A DNA stretch of 14,038 nucleotides from Dehalococcoidia bacterium (GTDB taxonomy: Bacteria; Chloroflexota; Dehalococcoidia; Lucifugimonadales; Australimonadaceae): positions 15,410 to 29,447 of the forward strand of contig JAGWBE010000029.1 in assembly GCA_021296055.1 (NCBI GenBank), in the 5' to 3' direction. Under the pieces are notes generated by a model. The model made no database searches. It was not told the origin of the DNA and worked only from the letters and a program-made list of their open reading frames with translations. Positions 5,704-12,883 of the stretch are shown here, one piece after another (positions within the stretch are counted from its first letter, which is position 1; every line of letters starts with the position of its first letter). Both the position numbers and the translations under genes were made by a program.

Positions 5704-6237
5704 ATGCCAACGGACGCAAAGCGGCGCACAACCGCCGAACTAGCCGAGGTCTTCACCAGGGCGACGGTGGCCATCGCCGCCGACTTCTCGGGGATGCCCG
5801 TCAATCAGATGACCCAGCTGCGCCGCAGGCTGAGGGAGAACGGCGCTGAGTTCCGCGTCGTTAAGAACCGCATCGCCCTCTTGGCCGCCGATCAGGCGGG
5901 GTCTGACCTCTATCCCCAACTGCTGGCGGGCGTGACGGGCATGGCCTTGGGCTACGGCGACCCGGTGTCGGTGGTTAAGGCGCTGGACGGCTACGTCCGC
6001 GAGACGCGCGCGCCGCTCAAGGTGCGCAACGCCATCGTGGACGGTCGGCTGTACTCGGCGGAGCAGACGGCCGCGCTGGCGGCGGTCCCGCCGCGCGAGG
6101 AGTTGCTGGCGCGGCTGTTGGGCCAGATGAACGCCCCCGTCGCGCGGCTCGCCGGCGCGCTCAACTCGACCATCGGCCAGCTCGCCGTCGTGCTCGCGCG
6201 GCGCGCCGAGCAACTCGAAGCCCCGGAGCCCGCGTAG
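5704..6237 (+). CDS. rplJ: 50S ribosomal protein L10
   Basis: L10 is the base of the ribosomal stalk: its N-terminal domain binds 23S rRNA beside L11, and its C-terminal helix carries L7/L12 dimers. The 177 residues are in the normal range. Seen: ATVAIAADFSGMPVNQMTQLRRRLRENGAEFRVVKNRIALLA at 20-61, the RNA-binding core, and a long alanine- and leucine-rich C-terminal helix (from about 130) for L7/L12 binding. The ATG at 5704 has GGAG at 5690-5693. The leader upstream is a probable feedback target of this protein. rplL follows after 67 nt with its own strong ribosome site, consistent with the stalk proteins needing more L7/L12 than L10. Confidence 0.97.
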   Translation: MPTDAKRRTTAELAEVFTRATVAIAADFSGMPVNQMTQLRRRLRENGAEFRVVKNRIALLAADQAGSDLYPQLLAGVTGMALGYGDPVSVVKALDGYVRETRAPLKVRNAIVDGRLYSAEQTAALAAVPPREELLARLLGQMNAPVARLAGALNSTIGQLAVVLARRAEQLEAPEPA

Positions 6238-6304
6238 CGCGCCCGGCTTTACCGCCATCGAACAGTCCCCGGCCCAGCCGGACGTGAACCGAGGAGGAGA
6301 CCCA

Positions 6305-6685
6305 ATGACCATCACCAAAGACGAGATGCTCGAGGCGATTAAGAGCATGTCCGTGCTCGACCTCAACGAGCTCGTGAAGGCGCTCGAGGCGGAGTTCGGC
6401 GTCAGCGCCGCCGCTCCCGTGGCGGTCGCCGCCGCTCCCGGCGCGGGCCCGGCCGAGGCTGCGGAGGAGGAGCAGAGCGAGTTCAACGTCGTCCTCCAGA
6501 GCTTCGGCTCCAACAAGATCGGCGTTATCAAGACCGTCCGCGAGCTCACCAACCTCGGCCTCAAGGAGGCGAAGGACCTGGTGGAGGCGGCGCCCGCCAA
6601 CATCCGCGAGGCCATCGCCAAGGATGAGGCGGAGCAGGTGAAGGCGAAGCTGGAGGAGGCGGGAGCGACCGTCGCGCTGGCGTAG
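6305..6685 (+). CDS. rplL: 50S ribosomal protein L7/L12
   Basis: L7/L12 forms the multimeric stalk that recruits translational GTPases. The 126 residues are normal length. An N-terminal dimerisation domain (1-33; MLEAIKSMSVLDLNELVKALEAEFGV) leads to an alanine/proline hinge (35-54). The C-terminal domain includes FNVVLQSFGSNKIGVIKTVRELTNLGLKEAKDLVE (60-94), the GTPase-factor binding surface. The ATG at 6305 has a strong AGGAGG at 6292-6297 with a 7-nt spacer; the GTG at 6284 is in frame but lies before this site, so I did not use it. rpoB, the usual next gene, is absent. Confidence 0.98.
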   Translation: MTITKDEMLEAIKSMSVLDLNELVKALEAEFGVSAAAPVAVAAAPGAGPAEAAEEEQSEFNVVLQSFGSNKIGVIKTVRELTNLGLKEAKDLVEAAPANIREAIAKDEAEQVKAKLEEAGATVALA

Positions 6686-6693
6686 GGGCAGGC

Positions 6694-6712
6694 CGGGGGC
6701 GCGCGTCCCCCG
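6694..6712 (+). terminator. Hairpin after rplL, possible terminator
   Basis: CGGGGG (6694-6699), loop CGCGCGT, then CCCCCG (6707-6712) forms a perfect 6-bp stem beginning 9 nt after the rplL stop. No U run follows, so intrinsic termination is uncertain; the place, right after the last gene of the ribosomal cluster, supports a role in ending or stabilising the transcript. Confidence 0.45.
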
Positions 6713-6783
6713 CCCGCAGATGATAGCCTCCGTGCCGGCCTTCGCTCCCGCAGGCGTGGGCAGCAGCCGTTAGGGAGGGCGGG

Positions 6784-8238
6784 ATGCTAGAGACGGGCAT
6801 GTTCCCTCACAAGCAGCGCGTGTTCGCGCACGTCGACCGGAACGCGCAGGCGATTGCCCAGTTGGGCGACGCGCTCTACTACTTCGGCGAGCTGGGGATG
6901 CAGGAGCACCGCTCCGCCGGTCTGATGGCCGACATCCTCGAAGAGCACGGCTTCGAAGTAGCCAGGGGCGTCTCCGGCATGCCCACGGCGTTCGTGGCCT
7001 CCTACGGCTCGGGCGCGCCGGTCATCGCCGTCCATACGGAGTACGACGCGAACCCGGACAACTCGCAGACGCCGGGCGTCGCCGAGCACAGTCCCATCAT
7101 CGAGGGGGCGCCCGGTCACTGCGAGGGGCACAACGTGAACGCGGCGGTGATGGTCGCGGCAGGCCTCGCGGTTAAGCGGGCTATGGAGGAGCACGGGGTA
7201 GGCGGCGCCCTCAAACTGTTCGGCTCGCCGGGCGAAGAGCAGATCATCAGCCGCCCCTACTTCGTGCGGGACGGCCTGTTCGACGACGTGGACCTGGCGT
7301 TCCACGACCACATCCACCGCGAGTTCAAGGCGGAGTACGGCATGATGCAGTACTCGGTCATCTCGGTGGAGTTCGTCTTCCGGGGCGAGACGGCGCACGG
7401 GGCGTATCCGTGGCGGGGCCGCGACGCGCTGGACGCGGTGATGATGATGGACGCGGCCATGGCGCAGTACCGGGGCCACATGGAGCCGACGATGCGGGCG
7501 GGCAGGGTGGTCACCGACGGAGGCGCCCAGCCCAACGTGATTCCCGCGCGCGCCAGCATCTGGTGGTATCTGCGCGGCGCGACCGCCCAGCAGGCGCGCT
7601 CGCTGCTCGACCGCGCCCGCGCTTGCGCGCAGGCGGCCGCGGCGGCGACGAACACCGAGGCGGAAGAGCATCTGCTCGCGGCGTCGTGGCCGGTGCGCGG
7701 CAATCGCACGATGGCGGAGGCAACGCAGCGCAACGTGGAGTTGGTGGGCGTGCCGGAGTGGAGCGCGGAGGAGCAGGAGTTCGCCCGGGCGCTCCAACGC
7801 AAAGCGGGGGTGGAGGCGGAGGGCCTCAAGACGGCGCCCGTGCCGCTGGACGGCCCAACGACGCAGAACCCCTCCGGCAACGACTGCGGCGACATCTCGT
7901 GGGTGACGCCGATGGTGCGCCTGTCCTTCCCTTCCAACGTTCCCAATATCGGCTACCACCATTGGGCGGCGGGCGCGGCGCTGGCGACCTCCATCGCGCA
8001 CAAGGGGGCGGCGGCGGGCGCCAAGGCGCTGGCCGCCTCCGTGCTTGACTTCTTCCACTCTCCGGCGCTGGTGGACGAGGCGAAGCGCACGTTCAAGGAG
8101 GAGGTGGGCGCGACGGTGTACGAGCCGCTCATCCCGCTGCATCAGCGCCCGCCGATCGACCGCAACAAGGAGGCGATGGCTTACTGGCGTCCGCGCCAGG
8201 AGGCGCACTACCTCTCCGGGCGCCCCGTCTTCGTCTGA
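6784..8238 (+). CDS. M20 family amidohydrolase, AbgB-like
   Basis: A predicted cytoplasmic metal-dependent amidohydrolase that would cleave an N-acyl or aminobenzoyl-glutamate-type amide; the real substrate is unknown. The 484 residues match AbgB-like enzymes. Candidate metal and catalytic residues: GHCEGHN (111-117), the EE pair at 151-152, H174 in LAFHDH, and H406 in SIAHKG. The dimerisation domain carries the family pattern ETAHGAYPWRGRDALDA (202-218), TDGGAQPNVIPARASIWWY, then EWSAEEQEFARALQR and GNDCGDISWVTP. The position that is Cys in IAA-amino-acid hydrolases (CGH) is Glu114 here, which I believe is usual in this subgroup. There is no signal peptide. GGAGG at 6774-6778 precedes the ATG by 5 nt. 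It starts 98 nt after rplL. Confidence 0.9.
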   Translation: MLETGMFPHKQRVFAHVDRNAQAIAQLGDALYYFGELGMQEHRSAGLMADILEEHGFEVARGVSGMPTAFVASYGSGAPVIAVHTEYDANPDNSQTPGVAEHSPIIEGAPGHCEGHNVNAAVMVAAGLAVKRAMEEHGVGGALKLFGSPGEEQIISRPYFVRDGLFDDVDLAFHDHIHREFKAEYGMMQYSVISVEFVFRGETAHGAYPWRGRDALDAVMMMDAAMAQYRGHMEPTMRAGRVVTDGGAQPNVIPARASIWWYLRGATAQQARSLLDRARACAQAAAAATNTEAEEHLLAASWPVRGNRTMAEATQRNVELVGVPEWSAEEQEFARALQRKAGVEAEGLKTAPVPLDGPTTQNPSGNDCGDISWVTPMVRLSFPSNVPNIGYHHWAAGAALATSIAHKGAAAGAKALAASVLDFFHSPALVDEAKRTFKEEVGATVYEPLIPLHQRPPIDRNKEAMAYWRPRQEAHYLSGRPVFV

Positions 8239-8302
8239 TGATTCGGCCAAGCAGCGCCGCGCGTCGCGGACGCTGCCCCTACGCACGCCAAGGAGGCTAC
8301 CG

Positions 8303-8887
8303 ATGCCGTACGACATGGGCAACGTGAAGGGCGACCCCGTCCCCTGGTTCGAGCGCTCGCTGGACATCGCCGGGCGGCTCGTCGCCGGGGTGAGGGACGA
8401 CCAGTGGGGCGACGCGACGCCGTGCACGGAGTGGAACGTGCGCGACCTCGTCCACCACCTGGTGGGCAACAACGTGTGGTACGCGGGCGTGATGCGGGGC
8501 GACGACGACAGCGACGGCCCGCCGCAGGACGACCTGCTGGGCGACGACCCGGCGGCGGCCTACGACGCTTCGATGGACGCCGCCAAAGAGGCGCTGCGGA
8601 CGCCGGGCTGCATGGAGCGGGTGATGCCCTTCTGGGGCGGCGTGACGGGGCAGCTGTTCACCGCCGAGCACTTCATCGACTGCTTCGTACACGGGTGGGA
8701 TTTGGCCAAGGCGACAGGACAGAACACCGCGCTGCCGCGCGACCTGGTGGAGGCGGCTTATGCGATCTTGGAGCCGGACAACGGCCAGCCGCCCATAGAC
8801 GAGGTGTGGGACTTCGTGGACGTGGCGGAGCGCGCGGAGGACGACTTGCAGACAAGGCTGCTGGCGCGCGCGGGCCGAGTGGCGTAG
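8303..8887 (+). CDS. TIGR03086-type protein (DinB/MDMPI N-terminal fold)
   Basis: One hundred ninety-four residues resembling the TIGR03086 family of actinobacterial-type proteins with the four-helix metal-binding fold of DinB and mycothiol-dependent maleylpyruvate isomerase. Evidence is the pattern WGDATPCTEWNVRDLVHHLVGNN (35-57) and TAEHFIDCFVHGWDLAKATGQ (120-140). Likely metal ligands are a histidine in HH (51-52), H123 and H130. The function of the family is mostly unknown; a thiol transferase or other small-molecule role is only inference. AGGAGG at 8291-8296 with a 6-nt spacer fixes the ATG at 8303. It follows the amidohydrolase by 64 nt in the same direction with no clear promoter between, so the two may be co-transcribed. 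Confidence 0.85.
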   Translation: MPYDMGNVKGDPVPWFERSLDIAGRLVAGVRDDQWGDATPCTEWNVRDLVHHLVGNNVWYAGVMRGDDDSDGPPQDDLLGDDPAAAYDASMDAAKEALRTPGCMERVMPFWGGVTGQLFTAEHFIDCFVHGWDLAKATGQNTALPRDLVEAAYAILEPDNGQPPIDEVWDFVDVAERAEDDLQTRLLARAGRVA

Positions 8888-8914
8888 CGCGCCCGCTCCT
8901 GAGGCTCGGCGGCG

Positions 8915-8946
8915 GTTCGCCCTTCGAGTTCCCTCAGGGCGAACGG
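8915..8946 (+). repeat. Dispersed palindromic repeat, copy 2
   Basis: This is the most complete copy: GTTCGCCCT (8915-8923) is perfectly complementary to AGGGCGAAC (8936-8944), with a 12-nt loop TCGAGTTCCCTC. The loop and right arm are what the other copies (1373 and 12773) share. CGAACGGGG appears again at 8961-8969. It sits between the TIGR03086-type gene and radC. As RNA it would form a stable hairpin and could act as a transcript end, although no U run follows. Confidence 0.65.
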
Positions 8947-8996
8947 GGAGGCGTGCCGGGCGAACGGGGGATGGGGCAAGGGCTGACATCCGCCCG

Positions 8997-9025
8997 CTGA
9001 CAAGGGCGCAGGCGCGGGGGATGAT
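8997..9025 (+). promoter_or_regulatory. Probable radC promoter
   Basis: CTGACA (8997-9002), 17-nt spacer, then GATGAT (9020-9025): 5/6 and 4/6 sigma-70 matches at ideal spacing. A start near 9032 would leave about 22 nt of leader with GGAG at 9043-9046 before the ATG at 9054. This argues against the in-frame ATGs at 9021 and 9024, which overlap the -10 box. Confidence 0.5.
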
Positions 9026-9053
9026 GCGCTCATCCCGCCGCCGGAGCGCCCCT

Positions 9054-9779
9054 ATGACCATCGCCGACCATCGCCTTCTCGACCCGGACTGCCGCCCGAT
9101 GATCCGCGACCTGCCGGAGGGCGAGCGTCCTCGGGAGCGGCTGCGCTCGCGCGGCGCCTCCGCCCTGTCCAACGCGGAGTTGCTGGCGATCCTGATGCGG
9201 ACGGGGAATTCGTCGGAGAGCGTGCTGGATATGGCGGCGCGCCTGCTGGCGCACTTCGGCGGCCTCGACCGCTTGGCCCGCGCCACCCACGGCGACCTCT
9301 GCGAATTTCACGGGTTCGGGGAGGCGAAGGCGGCGCAAGTGCTGGCCGCGGCGGAGCTGGGCAGGCGGCTCGCCGTGGCGCGCGGAGAGGAGCGGCCCTC
9401 CATCCACTCGCCGGAGGACGTGGCGGCGTTGCTCACGCCGGAGATGGGCGCGCTCGACCAGGAGCACCTGCGCGTGCTGTCCCTCGACACGAAGAACCGG
9501 GTCATGGCGAACGAGATGGTGTTCAAGGGTTCCGTGAACATGACCGGCGTGCGCGCGGCGGAGATATTCCGCACGGCGGTCAAGCAGAACTACCCCAGCA
9601 TCATGGTCGTGCACAACCACCCCTCCGGCGACCCGGCGCCAAGCCCGCAGGACGTGGCGGTGACGCGCGGGCTGGTTCAGGCGGGGCGCGCGCTGGAGAT
9701 CGAGGTGCTCGACCACGTGGTGGTGGCGCGGGACGGGTTCGTGAGCATGAAGGATAAGAGACTGGGGTTTGAGCGCTGA
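9054..9779 (+). CDS. radC: RadC family JAB-domain protein
   Basis: RadC proteins have a helix-hairpin-helix segment and a C-terminal MPN/JAB domain. Despite the name, a DNA-repair role is doubtful and the true function is not settled. The 241 residues contain MIRDLPEGERPRERLRSRG (16-34), the conserved opening; ALSNAELLAILMRTG (37-51); a helix-hairpin-helix region FHGFGEAKAAQVLAAAELGRR (85-105); and the JAMM zinc motif HNHPSGDPAPSPQD at 187-200 (H187, H189, D200). I chose ATG 9054 because GGAG at 9043-9046 fits it and the promoter overlaps the earlier ATGs; ATG 9099 at the conserved opening is possible but lacks a ribosome site. All catalytic-type residues are intact. Confidence 0.95.
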   Translation: MTIADHRLLDPDCRPMIRDLPEGERPRERLRSRGASALSNAELLAILMRTGNSSESVLDMAARLLAHFGGLDRLARATHGDLCEFHGFGEAKAAQVLAAAELGRRLAVARGEERPSIHSPEDVAALLTPEMGALDQEHLRVLSLDTKNRVMANEMVFKGSVNMTGVRAAEIFRTAVKQNYPSIMVVHNHPSGDPAPSPQDVAVTRGLVQAGRALEIEVLDHVVVARDGFVSMKDKRLGFER

Positions 9780-9830
9780 CGGAACGCCTCGCGCTGAGAG
9801 CAAGGGGCGCTCGCGCGTCGAGGCTCCCGA

Positions 9831-9848
9831 TCCCCGCTTTCGTGGAGA
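9831..9848 (+). repeat. Degenerate palindromic intergenic repeat
   Basis: TCCCCGC, loop TTTC, then GTGGAGA pairs at 6 of 7 positions with one G-T wobble. It looks like a decayed version of the widespread CCCGC-TTTC-GCGGG type of bacterial intergenic palindrome. The rest of the 195-nt gap from 9780 to 9974 holds a second inverted pair, GCCTCG (9786-9791) with CGAGGC (9819-9824), and a possible promoter at 9918, with no gene. Confidence 0.4.
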
Positions 9849-9917
9849 CAGGCTCCGGAGAGGCTTGGGGTTGGAGGAAACACGGCGCGCTGCGGCGGTG
9901 GAACGGCGCTTCTCGCG

Positions 9918-9926
9918 TGATATGGT
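9918..9926 (+). promoter_or_regulatory. Possible promoter of the MMPL transporter
   Basis: TGA-TATGGT is an extended -10 type element, with TATGGT at 9921-9926. Only a weak -35 (GTGGAA, 3/6) lies 17 nt upstream. A start near 9933 leaves about 42 nt of leader with GAGGGAG before the TTG start codon. The evidence is modest. Confidence 0.4.
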
Positions 9927-9974
9927 GCGAGCTTGCCTCAAGGGGCACGCTTCGCACTTCGAGGGAGATAAGCT

Positions 9975-12257
9975 TTGACCGAAGTCCTTGCTCGCATCAG
10001 CGCACGGAGGCCGTGGACGATCATCGCGGTTTGGGCGGTGATAGTGGTGGTCGCGCTCGGGCTGGTCGGGCAATTCCTCGACTCCGCCACGACGACCGCA
10101 TTCAGCATCGGCGGCCGGTACGAGTCGTCGCGGGCGGCGGCGCTGCTGGAAGAGAAGCTGCAGCGGCAAGAGCGGGTGGCGGAGGTGGTGGCGGTGAGTT
10201 CGTCGTCGTTGACGGTGGATGACGCGGCGTTCCGGGCGAAGGTGGAGGCCGTCCACGCGGACATCATCTCGCTGGGGCCGGAGACGATAGAGGCGGGAGT
10301 CAGCGGCAGCCCGATATTCCACTACTACCAGGCGCTGGACGCGGCGCCGTTCATGACGAAGGAGCAGCTCGATCAGTTGCTGCCGATCCTCGCTTCCGCC
10401 GACGGCAGCACGGCGCTGATGCACTACACCCTCAAGGGCACGTTTGAGGAAGCGCTGACCAACGTTGAAGGCATCGTTCATAAGGTGGAGGAGGCGGACG
10501 CGGCGGACGGTTTCGCGGTGATGCAGTTCGGCGGCGCGAGCGTGGCCTACGAGAACAATGAGTTGGCGGCTCACGACCTGGAGCGAGGAGAACGCTTCGG
10601 CGTGCCGATGGCGCTGCTAGTGCTGCTGCTGCTCTTCGGCGCGGTCGTCGCCACGCTGCTCCCGTTGGGGCTGGCGATCATCTCCATCGTCGTGGCGTTG
10701 GCCGCGGTCGCGGTCATCGGGCAGCAGTTCCCGTTGGTCTTCTTCGTAACGCTGATGGTGGTGATGATTGGTCTGGCCGTGGGCATCGACTACTCGCTGC
10801 TGATCGTGTCGCGCTTCAAAGAGGAGATGGAGCACGGGCGTGCCCCAAGAGAGGCGGCGGTGAAGACGGGCGGAACGGCGGGGCGGACGGTGCTGTTCAG
10901 CGGGGCGACGGTAGTGGTCGCGCTGGTGGGGTTGCTGATCGTTCCGTCCTCCTTCTACCAGTCGCTGGCGCTGGGAGCCATCCTGGTGGTGCTGGCGTCG
11001 CTGGCTGCGACGCTGACGCTGCTGCCCGCCGTGCTTGCGTTGCTGGGGCGGAACGTGGACCGGCTGAGGGTTCCTCTATTGTCGAAGCTCTCGCTCAAGA
11101 GTCCGGAGGAGAGTGAGCACGGCTTCTGGGAGCGCATCACGCGGGTGGTGACGCGCCGGCCCGTGGTGAGCATCCTAGTCATCGCTATCCCGATGCTCAT
11201 CCTCTCCTCCTTCTACTGGGACATGCGGACGGGCCTGAACGACGTGACCACCTTCCCCGAGAATTCGCGGACACGGATGGCGTTCGAGTTTATAGAGGAG
11301 AAGTTCTCCTTTGGGGAGGTCAGCCCGGCGGGCTTCATCAACCCGGCGGAGATCGTGATCGCGGGGAACATCGACGCGCCGGAGACACAGGCGGGGATCG
11401 AGCGGCTGAACCAGGCGCTGCTGGCGTCGCCGAAGTTCCCCGTGCCTGCGGTGCTGACGGTGAACGAGGCGCGAGACCTGGCGCTGCTCTCGCTGCCCTT
11501 CCCTGGCGATTCCAGCAGCAGGGCGGCGACGGCGGACATGGCGACGCTGCGGGAGGAGATCATCCCGGCGGCGTTCGAGGGCGTGGACGTAGAGGTGTAC
11601 GTGGGGGGGTTGACGGCGGAGACGGCGGACTTCTACGGGATCGTGGACTTCTATACGCCGCTGGTGTTCCTGTTCGTGCTGGGGCTGAGCTTCATCATCT
11701 TGATGATGGTGTTCCGCTCGATCGTGATTCCCATCAAGGCGATCATCATGAACCTGCTGTCGGTGGGGACGGCCTACGGATTGCTGGTGCTGGTGTTTCA
11801 GAAGGGGATAGGGGCGGACCTGCTGGGGTTCGATAGGGCGGAGGTCATCGACGCGTGGCTGCCGTTGTTCCTGTTCACGATCCTGTTCGGCCTGTCGATG
11901 GACTATCACGTGTTCCTGCTGAGCCGCATCCGTGAGCGGTACGACGAGACGGGCGACAACAACGAGGCGGTGGCCTATGGGTTGCGTTCGACGGCGGAGC
12001 TCATCACCGGCGCGGCGCTCATCATGGTGGTGGTGTTCGGGGCGTTCGCGACGGGAGAGACGATCGTGAACCAGCTGATGGGGTTCGGGCTGGCGGTGGC
12101 GGTGCTGCTGGACGCGACGCTGGTGCGGTCGGTGCTGGTGCCGGCGAGCATGAACGTGCTGGGCAAGCGCAACTGGTATCTGCCGTCGTGGCTGAACTGG
12201 CTGCCCGACCTGCGTGTCGAAGCGCCGGAAGAAGGCCCTACCCCTCGCGAGGCTTGA
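9975..12257 (+). CDS. MMPL family RND transporter
   Basis: An inner-membrane, proton-driven transporter of the MmpL/YdfJ branch of RND proteins; relatives export lipids or hydrophobic compounds, but this substrate cannot be told. The 760 residues show the duplicated RND plan: a helix at 14-34, a soluble loop 35-205, a block of five or six helices to about 357, another at about 396-412, a second loop, and a second helix block from about 560. The proton-relay Asp-Tyr pairs of MmpL proteins are present: GIDYS (D272, Y273) and SMDYH (D643, Y644). The TAGRTVLFSGATVVVALVGLL segment is typical. The start is TTG at 9975, with GAGGGAG at 9961-9967 and a 7-nt spacer; the N-terminus runs straight into the first helix. 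It has no clear partner gene. Confidence 0.93.
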   Translation: MTEVLARISARRPWTIIAVWAVIVVVALGLVGQFLDSATTTAFSIGGRYESSRAAALLEEKLQRQERVAEVVAVSSSSLTVDDAAFRAKVEAVHADIISLGPETIEAGVSGSPIFHYYQALDAAPFMTKEQLDQLLPILASADGSTALMHYTLKGTFEEALTNVEGIVHKVEEADAADGFAVMQFGGASVAYENNELAAHDLERGERFGVPMALLVLLLLFGAVVATLLPLGLAIISIVVALAAVAVIGQQFPLVFFVTLMVVMIGLAVGIDYSLLIVSRFKEEMEHGRAPREAAVKTGGTAGRTVLFSGATVVVALVGLLIVPSSFYQSLALGAILVVLASLAATLTLLPAVLALLGRNVDRLRVPLLSKLSLKSPEESEHGFWERITRVVTRRPVVSILVIAIPMLILSSFYWDMRTGLNDVTTFPENSRTRMAFEFIEEKFSFGEVSPAGFINPAEIVIAGNIDAPETQAGIERLNQALLASPKFPVPAVLTVNEARDLALLSLPFPGDSSSRAATADMATLREEIIPAAFEGVDVEVYVGGLTAETADFYGIVDFYTPLVFLFVLGLSFIILMMVFRSIVIPIKAIIMNLLSVGTAYGLLVLVFQKGIGADLLGFDRAEVIDAWLPLFLFTILFGLSMDYHVFLLSRIRERYDETGDNNEAVAYGLRSTAELITGAALIMVVVFGAFATGETIVNQLMGFGLAVAVLLDATLVRSVLVPASMNVLGKRNWYLPSWLNWLPDLRVEAPEEGPTPREA

Positions 12258-12352
12258 TGTTCGCCCCCTCCGACTACGCCGAAGAATCCTCGAAGTACTG
12301 AGGCGGTCGGCGCGGCGCCTCCGCTTTGCCTCGTGCAGCCGCGCTCTTCGTA

Positions 12353-12375
12353 GGGACAGGTTTCAAACCTGTCCC
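12353..12375 (+). repeat. Perfect 11-bp-arm palindrome
   Basis: GGGACAGGTTT, one central C, then AAACCTGTCCC: 11 of 11 pairs. It is followed at once by another short hairpin (GGGGC-GGCCA-GCCCC, 12377-12391). The symmetric sequence resembles a class of dispersed palindromes common in GC-rich environmental genomes, though only one copy is in the window. A transcript end for the MMPL gene or a protein-binding site are alternatives. Confidence 0.65.
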
Positions 12376-12403
12376 AGGGGCGGCCAGCCCCTCGACTGGG
12401 GCA

Positions 12404-12426
12404 TGGGGGCATCCCCCACAAAAGGT
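12404..12426 (+). terminator. Hairpin with delayed T run
   Basis: TGGGGG (12404-12409), loop CAT, CCCCCA (12413-12418) forms a 6-bp stem. CAAAAGG separates it from a five-T run that starts at 12426. The distance is greater than in standard intrinsic terminators, so termination of the MMPL transcript here is only possible. Confidence 0.3.
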
Positions 12427-12597
12427 TTTTATCTCTCGGGGGTGAGGGCGGGGATGACGGAGAAGAAGGTCGCCCCTATGACATCCGCCGATTGCGCGAA
12501 CGGCGACCCCGTGAAACCCTTGCCCTATGAACGCCTGCGCCTTCATCCGGCTGTTCCCCTCCGGCCTTCTCCCGCGGCCCGGGGCGGCCCACCCTAC

Positions 12598-12711
12598 TGT
12601 CGCAATGTGTTGCGCCGCCGTCCGCCGACGTAACACGATTGCCGTGCAGCTAGCGCCCCTCTGTCGCGTTTCCTCCCGACGCCCCCCGCGTAAATGTAAC
12701 ACTTTGCGACA
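12598..12711 (+). mobile_element. Inverted repeat pair, possible decayed IS or MITE
   Basis: TGTCGCAATGTGTTGC (12598-12613) and GTAACACTTTGCGACA (12696-12711) are inverted copies matching at 14 of 16 positions, 82 nt apart. Related pieces lie between them: GTAACACGATTGC (12630-12642) and TGTCGCGTTT (12662-12671). The right end is AT-rich (ACTTTTTTACGG), unlike the surroundings. Ends with repeated inner motifs are known in some IS families. There is no transposase and no clear target duplication, so this may instead be a multi-site operator. Confidence 0.35.
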
Positions 12712-12772
12712 CTTTTTTACGGAAATCGCGGACGAGGCGGGCAGGCCGGACGAATCGAGGCGGAGGGCGGCC

Positions 12773-12795
12773 TTCGAGTTCCCTCAGGGCGAGCG
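12773..12795 (+). repeat. Dispersed palindromic repeat, copy 3
   Basis: TTCGAGTTCCCTCAGGGCGA then GCG, matching copy 2 except for one A-to-G change in the right arm. CGAGCGAACGGGG follows at 12808-12820, echoing the second CGAACGGGG downstream of copy 2, so the repeated unit may be about 45 nt. It lies upstream of the VOC gene. Confidence 0.6.
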
Positions 12796-12883
12796 AAGGA
12801 GAGCGTCCGAGCGAACGGGGCTAAGGGCGGGGCGGGGAGGTTTGCGGTAGGATGACGGCAGCGCGATAACGGAGGAGCAGCGA

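Larger units (their letters stand above)
12258..12883 (+). other. Gene-free, repeat-rich stretch
   Basis: I see no convincing gene in these 626 bases on either strand; the open frames there encode arginine- and proline-rich products with no family features. It holds a hairpin 43 nt after the MMPL stop (GAGGCG 12300-12305 with CGCCTC 12316-12321), a perfect palindrome at 12353, a hairpin and T run at 12404-12426, an inverted repeat pair at 12598 and 12696 in locally AT-richer DNA, and copy 3 of the dispersed repeat at 12773. Confidence 0.7.

Noticed and set aside
6284..6304. Upstream in-frame GTG start for rplL
   Set aside because: It would put the strong AGGAGG inside the coding sequence; the ATG at 6305 is correctly spaced from it.
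7114..7137. Loss of the metal-binding Cys in the M20 enzyme (Glu114 in GHCEGHN)
   Set aside because: I believe GHxEGHN is usual in this AbgB-like subgroup, and Glu can bind metal, so it is not evidence of inactivation.
6787..8472. 561-codon minus-strand frame opposite the amidohydrolase
   Set aside because: Antisense shadow of a gene with intact catalytic motifs; crosses the gene boundary and has no family features.
9021..9053. Upstream ATG starts for radC
   Set aside because: They overlap a probable -10 box, and the ATG at 9054 has a well-placed GGAG.
9030..10574. 514-codon minus-strand frame opposite radC and the transporter
   Set aside because: Spans two unrelated real genes and their intergenic gap; low-complexity product.
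12274..12702. Open frames of over 100 codons in the 626-nt gap
   Set aside because: They translate the palindromes and repeats themselves and have no ribosome site or domain.
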